Assembly (NCBI RefSeq): GCF_026340255.1
Contig: NZ_JAPEPJ010000001.1
Coordinates: 2,101,001-2,165,000, forward strand
Direction: 5' to 3'
Origin: Streptomyces sp. NBC_01408
GTDB taxonomy: Bacteria > Actinomycetota > Actinomycetes > Streptomycetales > Streptomycetaceae
Length of the DNA stretch: 64,000 nucleotides
Part shown: in pieces, positions 1-8,319 of the stretch
How positions within the stretch are numbered: position 1 is the first letter of the stretch
How the letters are laid out: every line of letters begins with the position of its first letter
Made by a program: the position numbers and the translations under genes
The notes under the pieces: model-generated
What the model saw: only the letters and a program-made list of their open reading frames with translations
What the model was told of the DNA's origin: nothing
Database searches by the model: none

Positions 1-2162
1 CCCCGCGCGGCGGACTGCCGTACGCAGGCCAGCAGCGGGTCGGCCTCGGCGAACAGCCAGTCCAGGGCGGTGTGCGGCTCCGCGAAGACCAGGCCGGGGT
101 GGCGGGTGGCGGACAGGTGTGCGGGGAGCCGGTCGCCGGGGCGCTCCAGCGCGTAGACCCCGGAGGCGGTGGCCAGGTAGAAGTCCAGCACCCGGTCGAG
201 GGCGGCGTCGCGGCTGCTCGGCGGCTGCTCGTCGCGTTCGGCGCAGGCACGCGCGTAGAGCCGTACGAGGTCGTGGAAGCGGTAGCGGCCGGGCGCGGCG
301 GATTCCAGCAGGGAGCAGTCCACTAAAGCTTCGAGGAGGTCCTCGGTGTCGTGCTCGGGCAGGTCGAGCACGGCGGCCGCGGCGGAGAGGGAGATGTCGG
401 GCCCGTCGGGCAGGCCCAGCAGGCGGAACGCGCGCTGCTGGGCGGGTTCCAGCTGGCCGTAGCCCAGCTCGAAGGTGGCCTTGACGGCGAGGTCGCCGGC
501 CTGGAGCTCGTCGAGGCGGCGGCGCTCGTCGGCGAGCTTGGCGGCGAGGACGGACACGGTCCAGGTGCGCCGGGCGGCGAGGCGGGAGGCGGCGATGCGG
601 ATGGCGAGCGGCAGGAACCCGCAGGCGCCGACCACGTCGAAGGCGGCCTGGCGTTCGGCGCGTACGCGTTCCTCGCCCACGATGCGGGTGAACAGCTGGA
701 GGGCCTCCTCGGGGCTCATCACGTCGAGGTCGACGAGATGGGCCCCGGCGAGGCCCGCCATGCGGACCCGGCTGGTGACGAGGGCGGCGCAGCCCGCGGT
801 GCCCGGCAGCAGCGGACGCACCTGGGCCGCGTCGCGGGCGTTGTCGAGCAGGACCAGGACGCGGCGGCCGTCGAGGGTGGAGCGGTAGAGCGCGGCGCGC
901 TCGGCGGAGGAGTCGGGGATGGAGCTGTCGGGGGTGCCGAGGGCGCGCAGGAAGGATCCGAGGACGGCCTCCGGTTCGGCGGGGCGGGCCTCGGTGCCCT
1001 GGAGGTCGACGTAGAGCTGCCCGTCGGGGAAGTGCGGGCGGGCGGCGTGGGCCACGTGCACGGCGAGGGTGGTCTTGCCGACGCCCCCGATCCCGGCGAG
1101 CGCGGAGACGGCCATGACCTGGCCCTCGGAGCCGCCCGAGAGGATCGTGCCGAGCTCGTCGACGAAACTGGCGCGGCCCGTGAAGTCGGGCACGGTAGCG
1201 GGCAGTTGGGCGGGCCTTACGTGGACGGCGGCGGCCGCGGGCGCCGGGTCCTCGGCGCGGGCGAGGTCGGCGTCGGCGTTCAGGATGCGCTGCTGGAGGG
1301 CGGCGAGCTCGGGGCGCGGGTCGACGCCGAGCTCGTCGGCGAGGAGGCGGCGGGTGTCGGCGTAGACGGCGAGGGCCTCGGCCTGCCGGCCGCTGCGGTA
1401 GAGGGCGAGCATGAGCAGCTCGCGCAGGCGTTCGCGCAGCGGGTGGGCGGCGGTGAGGGCGGTGAGCTCGGAGACCGCCTCGGCGTGGTGGCCGACCTCC
1501 AGGTCGAGGTCGAGGCGGCTCTCCAGCAGCTGGAGGCGCCATTCGGCGAGCCGGACGCGTTCGGTCTCGGCATGCGGGCCGGGCACCCCCGCGAGGGGCT
1601 CGCCGTCCCACAGGTCCAGGGCGCGGGCCAGGAGGGTACGGGCCAGGTTGCGGTCACCGGCCGCACGGGCCGCCTCGGCGTCGGCGGCGAGGCTGCGGGC
1701 GACGCCCAGGTCGAGGGTGGCGGCGGAACGCAGCCGGATGGCGTAGCCGCCGGACTCGGTGACCAGCAGCCCGGGGTCGAGGACCTTGCGCAGGCGGGAG
1801 GCGTACGTCCGGATGGTGGCGAGGGCCTGCTGCGGCGGGTCCTCGCCCCAGATGGCGTCGATCAGTTCGGGCGCGGTGGCGGTGCGCCCGTCGCGCAGCA
1901 GGAGCGCGGCGAGCAGGGCGCGCTGCTGGGGGGTGCCGGAGGGCAGTGCGTCGGAGCCGCGCCAGGCGCGGATGGGCCCGAGTACGGCGAAGCGGGAGCC
2001 GGAGGAGCCTGCGGAGGCGGCGGCGGCGGAGGGTGGGGGCGGTGCGGCCGGGTGGGCGGCGGAGGCGGGCGGGGCCGGGGCGGCCGGGCCGGCGGCGGTG
2101 AGGGTGGTGCGGGCTGCTTCGGGGTGTTTCCGCGGGTGCGGGATGGCCGGTACGCCGTCCAT
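1..2162 (-). CDS. AfsR/SARP-family transcriptional regulator with NB-ARC ATPase domain (3' end beyond window)
   Basis: Cytoplasmic pathway-specific or pleiotropic activator. The reading frame is open from the ATG at 2162 to the left edge, so the C-terminus is missing. After about 55 Ala/Pro-rich residues comes the OmpR-like winged-helix DNA-binding domain (begins FAVLGPIRAWRG, ends with the typical SGGYAIRL), then a helical BTAD region. A Walker A motif (GIGGVGKTTL, Lys near residue 363) marks the NB-ARC/STAND ATPase, as in AfsR. Full-length relatives usually end in TPR repeats, which would lie outside the window. The opposite strand carries a long open frame that is only a GC shadow. The gene is divergent from the amidohydrolase at 2295, with about 130 bp between them. 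Target genes cannot be inferred from sequence. Confidence 0.88.
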   Translation of the reverse strand, partial: MDGVPAIPHPRKHPEAARTTLTAAGPAAPAPPASAAHPAAPPPPSAAAASAGSSGSRFAVLGPIRAWRGSDALPSGTPQQRALLAALLLRDGRTATAPELIDAIWGEDPPQQALATIRTYASRLRKVLDPGLLVTESGGYAIRLRSAATLDLGVARSLAADAEAARAAGDRNLARTLLARALDLWDGEPLAGVPGPHAETERVRLAEWRLQLLESRLDLDLEVGHHAEAVSELTALTAAHPLRERLRELLMLALYRSGRQAEALAVYADTRRLLADELGVDPRPELAALQQRILNADADLARAEDPAPAAAAVHVRPAQLPATVPDFTGRASFVDELGTILSGGSEGQVMAVSALAGIGGVGKTTLAVHVAHAARPHFPDGQLYVDLQGTEARPAEPEAVLGSFLRALGTPDSSIPDSSAERAALYRSTLDGRRVLVLLDNARDAAQVRPLLPGTAGCAALVTSRVRMAGLAGAHLVDLDVMSPEEALQLFTRIVGEERVRAERQAAFDVVGACGFLPLAIRIAASRLAARRTWTVSVLAAKLADERRRLDELQAGDLAVKATFELGYGQLEPAQQRAFRLLGLPDGPDISLSAAAAVLDLPEHDTEDLLEALVDCSLLESAAPGRYRFHDLVRLYARACAERDEQPPSSRDAALDRVLDFYLATASGVYALERPGDRLPAHLSATRHPGLVFAEPHTALDWLFAEADPLLACVRQSAAR

Positions 2163-2258
2163 CTGTCGTCCCCCCTGCCTTCCGTCGGTGTAAGGGTCAG
2201 TCTGCCCTGTCTTGCGCGTACACGTCAGCCCGTAACGGACCGATCGGCTCCCAACTAG

Positions 2259-2273
2259 CTGACGGTTCGTCAG
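2259..2273. promoter_or_regulatory. 15-bp palindromic operator, perfect arms (site 1)
   Basis: Reads CTGACG-GTT-CGTCAG. It lies 21 bp before the amidohydrolase ATG. A TACCGT hexamer at 2282-2287 sits 7 nt before that ATG and no Shine-Dalgarno is visible, which suggests a leaderless transcript whose promoter spacer overlaps this site. Bound protein would then block transcription. The size and symmetry suit a TetR-family repressor; that assignment is inference. Confidence 0.75.
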
Positions 2274-2294
2274 ATCAGCGCTACCGTATCGGGT

Positions 2295-3515
2295 ATGGAG
2301 ACCTTCCCGAAGATCATCTCGGTGGACGACCACACGGTGGAGCCCCCCCACGTCTGGCGGGACCGGCTCCCGTCCAAGTACCAGGACACCGGCCCCCGCG
2401 TCGTCCGCGCCCCCTTGAAGGAAATGACCTTCCTCGGCGGCAAGTTCGCTCCCGTCATGGGAGCCAAGGGCGACGACGGCCCGATCGGCGACTGGTGGGT
2501 GTACGAGGACCTGCACCGGCCGCTCACCCGCCTCGACACCGCCGTCGGGTACGACCGCGACGAGATCAAACTGGAAGTCATCACCTACGAGCAGATGCGC
2601 CCCGGGTCCTTCTCGGTTCCCGACCGGCTCGCGGACATGGACGTCAATCACGTCCAGTCGGCCCTCTGCTTCCCGACCTTCCCGCGCTTCTGCGGGCAGA
2701 CCTTCACCGAGGCGGCCGACCGCGAGCTGGGGCTGCTCGGCGTACGGGCGTACAACGACTGGATGGTGGAGGAGTGGTGCGGCCCGGAAGCCCACGGCCG
2801 CCTGATCCCCCTCACCCTCGTACCGCTGTGGGACGCCCGGCTGGCCGCCGCCGAGGTGCGCCGCAACGCGGCGCGCGGCGTCCGCGCGGTCGCCTTCTCG
2901 GAGATACCGCCCCACCTCGGCCTCCCGTCCATCCACACGGACGACTGGGACCCCTTCCTCCAGGCGTGCGACGAGACCGGCACGGTCATCGCCATGCACA
3001 TCGGCTCGTCCTCCCGCATGCCGTCCACCTCGGCGGACGCCCCGCCGGCGGTCGGCTCCACCATCACCTTCGCCAACTGCTGCTTCTCGATGGTCGACTG
3101 GCTGATGAGCGGCAAGTTCGAACGCTTCCCCAACCTCAAGATCATGTACGCGGAGGGCCAGATCGGCTGGATCCCGTACATCCTGGAACGCGCGAACGTG
3201 GTCTGGGAGGAGAACCGTGCCTGGGGCGGCGTAGCGGACAAGGTCCACCGCCCGCCGTCGGAGCTCTTTGCCGAGCACGTCTTCGGCTGCTTCTTCGACG
3301 ATCCCTTCGGCCTGAAGAACCTCGACGCGATCGGCGTCGCGAACGTCCTCTACGAGACGGACTACCCCCACTCGGACTCCACTTGGCCCAAGTCCCGCGA
3401 GGTCGGCGAGGCCCAGATGGGTCACCTGGACCCGGCGGTGGTGGACCGCATCGTCCGCGGCAACGCGATCGACCTGCTGGGCCTGACCCCGGAGGGGCTC
3501 TGGGCGGGGCGGTGA
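2295..3515 (+). CDS. Amidohydrolase-2 family metal-dependent hydrolase/decarboxylase
   Basis: A 406-residue TIM-barrel protein of the amidohydrolase-2 (ACMSD-like) superfamily. Members hydrolyse or decarboxylate small cyclic or aromatic acids using one metal ion. The N-terminus carries the degenerate metal motif (SVDDHTVEPP near residue 10). IAMHIGSSS mid-protein and ETDYPHSDSTWPKS near the C-terminus match the conserved His and Asp positions. The start is the ATG at 2295, probably leaderless because a -10-like hexamer is only 7 nt upstream. Operator site 1 precedes it, so it likely belongs to the same regulon as the 11.9-18.2 kb catabolic block and the 40.3-kb SDR. The substrate is unknown. 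Confidence 0.85.
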   Translation: METFPKIISVDDHTVEPPHVWRDRLPSKYQDTGPRVVRAPLKEMTFLGGKFAPVMGAKGDDGPIGDWWVYEDLHRPLTRLDTAVGYDRDEIKLEVITYEQMRPGSFSVPDRLADMDVNHVQSALCFPTFPRFCGQTFTEAADRELGLLGVRAYNDWMVEEWCGPEAHGRLIPLTLVPLWDARLAAAEVRRNAARGVRAVAFSEIPPHLGLPSIHTDDWDPFLQACDETGTVIAMHIGSSSRMPSTSADAPPAVGSTITFANCCFSMVDWLMSGKFERFPNLKIMYAEGQIGWIPYILERANVVWEENRAWGGVADKVHRPPSELFAEHVFGCFFDDPFGLKNLDAIGVANVLYETDYPHSDSTWPKSREVGEAQMGHLDPAVVDRIVRGNAIDLLGLTPEGLWAGR

Positions 3516-3540
3516 GGTGAGGGGATGAGGGGGAGGGGGA

Positions 3541-3745
3541 GGGGGCTGTTACCCCTGAGCGGCATCAGGGATGGTTTGGGGGTTTCCCGTCAGTCCCATC
3601 GTCTCTCCGTGTCGGGCCGGCCCCTCAAGGGCGCTCACTGCGTTCGCGTCGCTTCGCGATGGCCTGCGGCCACCCTTGACCGGCCGTCCCGCCCCGGAAA
3701 GACAGGACTGTCGGGAAACCCCCAAAAGAACGGTTACCTGGGGAC
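3541..3745. repeat. Dispersed long-hairpin repeat, copy A
   Basis: About 200 bp closely matching 40522-40724. The core (3575-3726) is an imperfect inverted repeat with arms of about 60 nt: it begins TTTGGGGGTTTCCCG and ends CGGGAAACCCCCAAA. Both copies share conserved flanks (TACCCCTGAG on the left, ACGGTTACC then GGGGAC on the right). No coding sequence is credible inside. It resembles a miniature inverted-repeat element or a structured RNA. Confidence 0.85.
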
Positions 3746-3921
3746 GAGCAGAGGAGCGGGGCGGCCGGCGATGCACGGCCCGGTGCCGGCGGCCCAGCCG
3801 GAGCGAAACCCCGACCAGACCCCAGGCAGAAGCCGCAGAAGTGGGAACCGCGTCAGATCGCTACGTGCTCCTCATCTCTCGGCGTCTGCGACCCGCCTGT
3901 GGCCGGACGTAGGCCGCTCGC

Positions 3922-4209
3922 TCAGAACAGGACGCTCGGCCTGAGCGAGGAGAGCGGGGCTACGTTCTGCCAGCAGCGCAGCGGATCGTGGTCCACGGCC
4001 CACGCGAAGCAGCAGATCCGGCAGTAGGCCATGGCGCCGCCGAACTTGATCGAGATATGCGCCTTCAGCCGACAGCCGCGGCAGAGCACGTGTTCCCGTA
4101 CGCAGATCCCTTCGGGATGCGCCGAAGACGTCTCGACTCGCAGCTGGAGCCGTGAGAGGTCCAAGGCCTCGCGTTCCATCCTGGGCAGGTCGTCCCACCC
4201 CGGGCCCAT
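3922..4209 (-). CDS. Small cysteine-rich protein, function unknown
   Basis: A 95-residue protein with clustered cysteines (CVREHVLCRGC about 35-45, CRICCFAW about 63-70), spaced as in a small zinc-binding or redox fold. I do not recognise a named family. Its ATG overlaps the stop of the preceding small gene (TGATG), so it is probably translationally coupled and the last gene of a minus-strand set with 4209-4385 and 4382-4693. The upstream GTG at 4212 would add one residue. A frame-shifted ORF on the same strand (3872-4297) has poorer composition and is not preferred. Confidence 0.6.
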   Translation of the reverse strand: MGPGWDDLPRMEREALDLSRLQLRVETSSAHPEGICVREHVLCRGCRLKAHISIKFGGAMAYCRICCFAWAVDHDPLRCWQNVAPLSSLRPSVLF

Positions 4210-4385
4210 CACCGCCGCCGCGAAGGGGAGGTGCGCCGTGTGGGACGGTTCGATGTCGGGGAGCAGTCGGGGTGTGCGTACGACGGCGGGCGGACACCGG
4301 ACGCGGAGAAGTCGGAGTTGTCGATCCGGTTCGCCCCGACAGGCGCCACGGGGTGGTCGCAGTACACGCAGAACTCGGCGCTCAC
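4209..4385 (-). CDS. Very small protein with CxxC motif
   Basis: A 58-residue frame starting at a GTG that overlaps the stop of the 4382-4693 gene (GTGA) and ending in a TGA that overlaps the next ATG. It begins MSAEFCVYCDHPV, a CxxC pair typical of small zinc-binding peptides, with a further Cys at DC near residue 41 and an Arg/Ser-rich tail. The double overlap is the main evidence that it is translated. Function unknown; it may form a complex with its neighbours. Confidence 0.55.
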   Translation of the reverse strand: MSAEFCVYCDHPVAPVGANRIDNSDFSASGVRPPSYAHPDCSPTSNRPTRRTSPSRRR

Positions 4386-4693
4386 CGGCGGTCGTCGTCT
4401 TCGGTGAGTACTTCGATCATCTTGCCGACGGTCCGGGCCAGAGCGCGGGCATAGGTCCAGGCGCCCATCGGGCCCCTCTCCGGGCCGCCTGTCCTGAGCA
4501 ATTCCCAGTCCTGGAGCGCACCAGCGGCCCGGCGTAGGTGGGCCACCTGCGAGGCGAGTTCCTCTCCCCGGTCCAGAAGCTGTCCGGTCAGGGCCTCGAT
4601 GTCACGCTCGGAGGGCTTTCGTCCGAAGGGGACGAGCGTTGCCCTCACCAGGGCGGTGACACCTTCCAGGTCGGCTCGTGTGCTGGCGGCCAT
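4382..4693 (-). CDS. DUF6415-like small helical protein
   Basis: A 103-residue, mostly helical, soluble protein (MAASTRADLEGVTALVRATL at the start). It resembles the Streptomyces family annotated DUF6415, often placed beside XRE regulators; I recognise this by pattern only. There is no signal peptide or membrane segment. It is the first gene after the regulator at 4782-6026 and is separated from it by 88 bp containing a perfect 19-bp palindrome (4757-4775), so it may have its own controlled promoter. It overlaps the next small gene by 4 bp. Function unknown. Confidence 0.7.
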   Translation of the reverse strand: MAASTRADLEGVTALVRATLVPFGRKPSERDIEALTGQLLDRGEELASQVAHLRRAAGALQDWELLRTGGPERGPMGAWTYARALARTVGKMIEVLTEDDDRR

Positions 4694-4756
4694 GCCGTGC
4701 TCCCTACCGTCGACAGCGGGTGGTGAGACGACGGTAGCGGTGGATTTGTGGTGGCA

Positions 4757-4775
4757 GGGGTACAGAATGTACCCC
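4757..4775. promoter_or_regulatory. 19-bp perfect palindrome, candidate operator
   Basis: Reads GGGGTACA-GAA-TGTACCCC, with 8-bp perfect arms and a 3-nt spacer. It lies between the XRE regulator stop (4782) and the downstream gene start (4693). There is no T-tract, so an operator is more likely than a terminator. The adjacent XRE protein is the obvious candidate ligand; this is inference. Confidence 0.6.
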
Positions 4776-4781
4776 CACGTC

Positions 4782-6026
4782 TCAGGAGCTCAGCAGACCC
4801 AGTCGCTGGGCGAGTTCGGCCGCGCGCTGGCGCCGTGCCGGGCTCTTCGACTCGGCTTCCTCCAGGACGATCCGCTTCGCGTAGCCGTTGTACTGGACAG
4901 TCTCCGGCGCTGCCTCGTGCGCCTGAGCAAGCGTGGCCAGTGCCACGTCGGGCTGGGCGTCCAGATGGTAGGCACGGGCCTGCTCGATCCGGTGCCGGGC
5001 TCGGCGTGGCCGGGACGGAATCGCCTCTGCCTCCGCGCGGGCGGCTTGCCGGGTGGACTCCCCGCCCGCGTGCAGTTCTACGGCGACTGTCACCGCGTGC
5101 GCTCCGATGACTGCCCGCGAGAAGCTCGTGACGGGGTGGAAGTAGCCGGGCGGCAACCCCTCGGCCAGCCGCCGTGCCTCGTCCCAGTACCGCCACGCCG
5201 TGCCCGTTTCCCCGCGGCGGGCCGCCGTCAGACCGGCCTCAACGGTGAGCGCGCCGACGACCGCGCGGACGTCCGCGCCGGCGTCGGGGAGCAGCGGCTG
5301 TAGGTACCGCAGAGTTTCCAAGGTCACGGCGTCTGCGGCGTCCAGGTGGGTGCTCTCTCGGTGGGCCTGGGTGGTGAGCCACGCGGCGAGGCCGATCGCG
5401 TGCGGGTCCTCGGAGTCCTGGGCGGCCATCATGCCGCGTTCGGCAACCCGCCAGACCAGCGGCGCGTCGGGCTGGTAGGCACAGAAGAACTGGGCCAGGA
5501 AGTACACCTCGGCGAGCCGGGCTTGTGCGGCTTTCCGGTCGGCGACCGTGCCGGCTGCCCGTACGGAGGCCTGCGCGTCGCGGATCAAGTCAGGCAGTAG
5601 GGATCCGATGACGTCGCGGTGGTTCGGGGCGGAGTGCCGGGCCTGCCATGCCCGGGACAGACGTGCGGACAGGTGCGCGGCGGGAGGAGCCTCGTGGCTG
5701 GCGCCGAGCTGCAGGGCGTTGAGGGCTTCGCGGACCGCAGCGAACCGCGGGTGCCCGGGGCCCGTGAACAGGGCGGTGCGCATGGACTGGTCGCCCGTGA
5801 GGTCGGACAGATCTCGAACGCGAAGCACCTCGGCAAGGCGCAGGATGAGAGGCAGCTTCGGTGTCTTCAGCCGTCCGTTCTCCACCGCCTTCACCCACTC
5901 ACCTGACCGGCCGACAAGACCGCCGAGCTGGTCGCGGGTGAGTCCTCGGCGACTGCGAAGGATCTGGAGTCTCTGGCCGAAGGCCAGCTGTTCGCGGTAC
6001 GGGTCTGGCGTAGCGTCGGTAGACAT
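4782..6026 (-). CDS. XRE-family helix-turn-helix regulator with helical C-terminal domain
   Basis: A 414-residue cytoplasmic regulator. Residues about 17-75 form an XRE/Cro-type HTH (LQILRSRRGLTRDQLGGLVGRSGEWV). The remaining ~330 residues are Ala/Arg-rich helices resembling TPR-like sensor regions of Streptomyces regulators. The ATG at 6026 has AAGGAGAGG about 14 nt upstream; an in-frame extension to 6161 exists but overlaps the divergent gene's promoter. It is divergent from the broken flavoprotein gene at 6161, an arrangement I recall as common in Streptomyces. A candidate operator lies just downstream at 4757-4775. Ligand unknown. Confidence 0.82.
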   Translation of the reverse strand: MSTDATPDPYREQLAFGQRLQILRSRRGLTRDQLGGLVGRSGEWVKAVENGRLKTPKLPLILRLAEVLRVRDLSDLTGDQSMRTALFTGPGHPRFAAVREALNALQLGASHEAPPAAHLSARLSRAWQARHSAPNHRDVIGSLLPDLIRDAQASVRAAGTVADRKAAQARLAEVYFLAQFFCAYQPDAPLVWRVAERGMMAAQDSEDPHAIGLAAWLTTQAHRESTHLDAADAVTLETLRYLQPLLPDAGADVRAVVGALTVEAGLTAARRGETGTAWRYWDEARRLAEGLPPGYFHPVTSFSRAVIGAHAVTVAVELHAGGESTRQAARAEAEAIPSRPRRARHRIEQARAYHLDAQPDVALATLAQAHEAAPETVQYNGYAKRIVLEEAESKSPARRQRAAELAQRLGLLSS

Positions 6027-6160
6027 GGCGGCCTTGCCCCTCTCCTTGCAGCTCGACACTGACAGGGTAGGGGGCAGGCCACTTCTGTGTGATCCAGACC
6101 GCACGACAGCTTCCCCCGACTCCGCTGAGTTCGGGGGCGCTTGCATAGGCTCGGGCGCCA

Positions 6161-6424
6161 TGACGACGAGGACGCTCTACCTGCTCTGCTCGGCCGCCCC
6201 GCCTGTCTTAGGCCATCGGCAAGCGGATCCCCATGGCGGTGATGCCGTGCGTGAACGCGGCGTACGCCCAGCACCCGCAGCTCGGCCCGTCGCTTGAGAC
6301 CCTGCGGACGGCAGGAGTTCGGGTGCTCTACGGGCCGGAGGGCTTCGAGCCGAATCCGCCGGGAGGGAAGCGGCCGTATCCGTGGGCTCTGGCGCTGGAC
6401 GCGGTGGACAGCCTCGGCCGGTAG
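6161..6424 (+). pseudogene. Flavoprotein (PPC decarboxylase-like) gene with internal deletion
   Basis: The 5' end reads MTTRTLYLLCSAAPPV, the usual start of a small Streptomyces flavoprotein of about 170-180 residues. The frame then breaks at about 6207. The conserved C-terminus (AIGKRIPMAVMPCVNAAYAQHP, then VRVLYGPEGFEPNPPGG and ALDAVDSLGR) resumes in another frame and ends at 6424. About half of the expected coding sequence, including the middle of the Rossmann-like fold, is missing. The surviving pieces are well conserved, so the loss looks recent. Neither piece alone would make a functional enzyme. Confidence 0.72.
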
Positions 6425-7526
6425 CCGGGCGAGGGCGTTCGACGGTGTTCCGTTGCGGTCCGGCCGATGTCGTCATCGGCGTCCGCCGAGGCAAGGCTCA
6501 CCGGAGCAGCCGGCCGCCTCTTCTTGGGTTCTCATGCGTCCCTCCTCTGAGCCTGCTGCGGAATGGAACCGCGTGGCGTGCCGACACAGCCGGAGCTGCT
6601 TGGCCGAGTGTTTGGGAACCTCAAATTCCGCGAAAACCGACCCCCATGTGACGGTCATCACCAGGCAAATGGTTGATCAAGATGATCTTGTCGTCCATAT
6701 AATTGCGACCAGCAACGAAGTTAGTGGGAATGACCGCCCGCCTTCGATGCCGAGGAGTTTCAAAACAGGGGGAACAGCATGCTCATGGAGAAGGTGAAAC
6801 GGGACGCAGCGCTCGCGGTCTCGCTGTCTCCGAAGGCGCCGGCGGATCCGCCGCGCCCGTCAGGACCACTCCCGCGTTGATCTTCGCGCCGGGTGCCACC
6901 ACGGTCGTTCTTGCCACCGCCGTCGGGTACGTGAACGGGAAGAAGTAAAGGTGAGGGCGGTGCGCGCCCTGCGATCGTAAAGATCGCCCAGGGGCTCGGG
7001 CACCTCCCCGCGCATCGCGAGTCGGCGCGTGGAGTGGAAGCCGTACAGGTGGCCGAAGCGCGTGCGGGACACCCCCGTGCGCCGCCACTGTCTGCGCTCG
7101 CCGCTCTGCTCCGGCTCATCCCAGGATCTCGCCGCGCGCGATGACGAATTCCCGCGCGCTCAGGTGAATGGCGGCTCGGCTGATTCATCTGCCGGGCGGA
7201 TGAGGTGTATCCGCTCTGGAATCGACTTGCGCTCACATTCCCGAGAGGGAATTCCGCTGTCGGTAAGTGAATGGCTCACTAAGTCTTAAAAAGCGGGAGC
7301 AGTAGATCTGTGCTGCTCGAAAGGTCAACCCGAATTGCGTAGGCGTGGTCATCGCCTCCGGGGCCATGACCCCGCGCCAGTCCCCCGCCCGCCCTGTGGC
7401 CCGCCGGGACCCCTGCTCGACACCCCTGAAACGGCGTGTGCGGATACCTGGCCGCCCGCACCGTGCTGAAGCGTCGCTACGCAGTGGACGCACCGAACTG
7501 GCCTCCATTCGAAAGGAACACCACTG
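6425..7526. other. Gene-poor stretch with a lower-GC segment
   Basis: About 1.1 kb without a convincing gene. Roughly 6600-6780 and 7140-7330 are clearly less GC-rich than the flanks, as in promoter or horizontally acquired DNA. A weak 33-codon frame (6779-6880) is listed separately. A 20-codon minus-strand frame starting at 6537 has a good GGAGG but no other support. Confidence 0.5.
6779..6880 (+). CDS. Possible small peptide, uncertain
   Basis: A 33-codon frame (starts MLMEKVKRDAALAVSLS) preceded by GGGGGA about 5 nt upstream and by AT-richer DNA. A different frame overlapping it ends in a hydrophobic, Thr/Ala/Val-rich tail (ALIFAPGATTVVLATAVGYV, stop at 6948). A single frameshift would join the charged leader-like start to that tail. 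It could be a damaged or frameshifted small-peptide gene, or chance. No modifying enzyme is nearby. Confidence 0.22.
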   Translation: MLMEKVKRDAALAVSLSPKAPADPPRPSGPLPR

Positions 7527-7943
7527 ATGCGTGCCCGTACCTGGGCCGTGGCTGCCGCCACGGCCACCGCCCTCATCACCGCCGCCGCCCCCGCTTCCGC
7601 GGCGGGCGGTGGAATCCCCTGGTCCATCACCCACGGAACGGCCAAGGCCGAGGGCGACCGGAGCCTCGCGAGGAGCGCGACCGGAGTGCTGGAGCTGCGG
7701 GTCGACGGAAAGCTCTCCCGCACCGGCGAAGGATGCTCCTCGGTGTGGGTCCGCTTCCAGTTCGACATGGCCCCCATGCCGGCCCGCAAGCAGGCCCAGG
7801 TGTGTGGCGACGGCACCGCCGACGTCAACATCCGCATGTCCTACATGCCCACCACCACCGGCTACGTGACCGTCTGCAAGGGCACGGAGAAGCCCACCGA
7901 CTGCGCCCCGTGGGCGAGCATCAGCCACTGGCGCCGCGGCTGA
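7527..7943 (+). CDS. Small secreted protein, function unknown
   Basis: 138 residues with a clear Sec signal peptide (MRARTWAVAAATATALITAAAPASAAGG, cleavage after about residue 25). The mature part is about 110 residues of probable beta-rich domain with four cysteines (GCSSV, QVCGD, TVCKG, DCAPW) that could form two disulfides outside the cell. The ATG is preceded by AAAGGAA. The gene ends 29 bp before the small gene at 7973 and may be transcribed with it. No named family recognised. Confidence 0.8.
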   Translation: MRARTWAVAAATATALITAAAPASAAGGGIPWSITHGTAKAEGDRSLARSATGVLELRVDGKLSRTGEGCSSVWVRFQFDMAPMPARKQAQVCGDGTADVNIRMSYMPTTTGYVTVCKGTEKPTDCAPWASISHWRRG

Positions 7944-7972
7944 CCACCCCTACCACCACAGGAGGAAGAGGC

Positions 7973-8131
7973 GTGAACGGAATCGACCTCAACGAGCTGG
8001 ACGAGGCCATCGCCAAGACCTTCGGGGAGGTCAGGACGGCCGTCAACGCACACAACGAGAAGAGCCTCCACATGTACAGCGCCGCCCTGCGCGCCCTGGT
8101 GGAACTTCGTCGGGAAGTCACCCCGAACTGA
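7973..8131 (+). CDS. 52-residue acidic/helical protein
   Basis: A GTG-started frame directly after a strong AGGAGGAAGAG ribosome site, encoding MNGIDLNELDEAIAKTFGEV... to a TGA at 8131. It is predicted to be helical and amphipathic, soluble, with no cysteines and no signal. The ribosome site and the 29-bp gap from the secreted protein gene support a real small gene in a two-gene unit. Function unknown. Confidence 0.65.
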   Translation: MNGIDLNELDEAIAKTFGEVRTAVNAHNEKSLHMYSAALRALVELRREVTPN

Positions 8132-8319
8132 CCCCCGGCACCGGTCCCCGTCGTCCCGGGCGCACGCCCGGGGCGACGGACCGGTGGGGGTCCGTCCAGG
8201 CACCCTCCAAACCAACTCCGTGCCGTCGAGGGGTAACAGGCCCCCGAAGCCCACCTCTCGCCTTGCACCTGCGGTCGGCTCCGGGGCATGCTTCGCCGGG
8301 GCAAAGCGGAGGGATCATA

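Noticed and set aside
351..2258. A 635-codon plus-strand open frame opposite the SARP gene
   Set aside because: Gly/Ala/Val-rich composition typical of the antisense shadow of a GC-rich gene; the minus strand encodes clear SARP and P-loop motifs.
6473..6537. A 20-codon minus-strand frame with a good GGAGG
   Set aside because: Too short and without conserved features; treated as chance until conservation is shown.
6860..7072. Minus-strand frame beginning MSRTRFGHLYGFHSTRRL
   Set aside because: The first 35 residues look protein-like but the rest is Arg/Ser shadow composition, and there is no ribosome site or recognised family.
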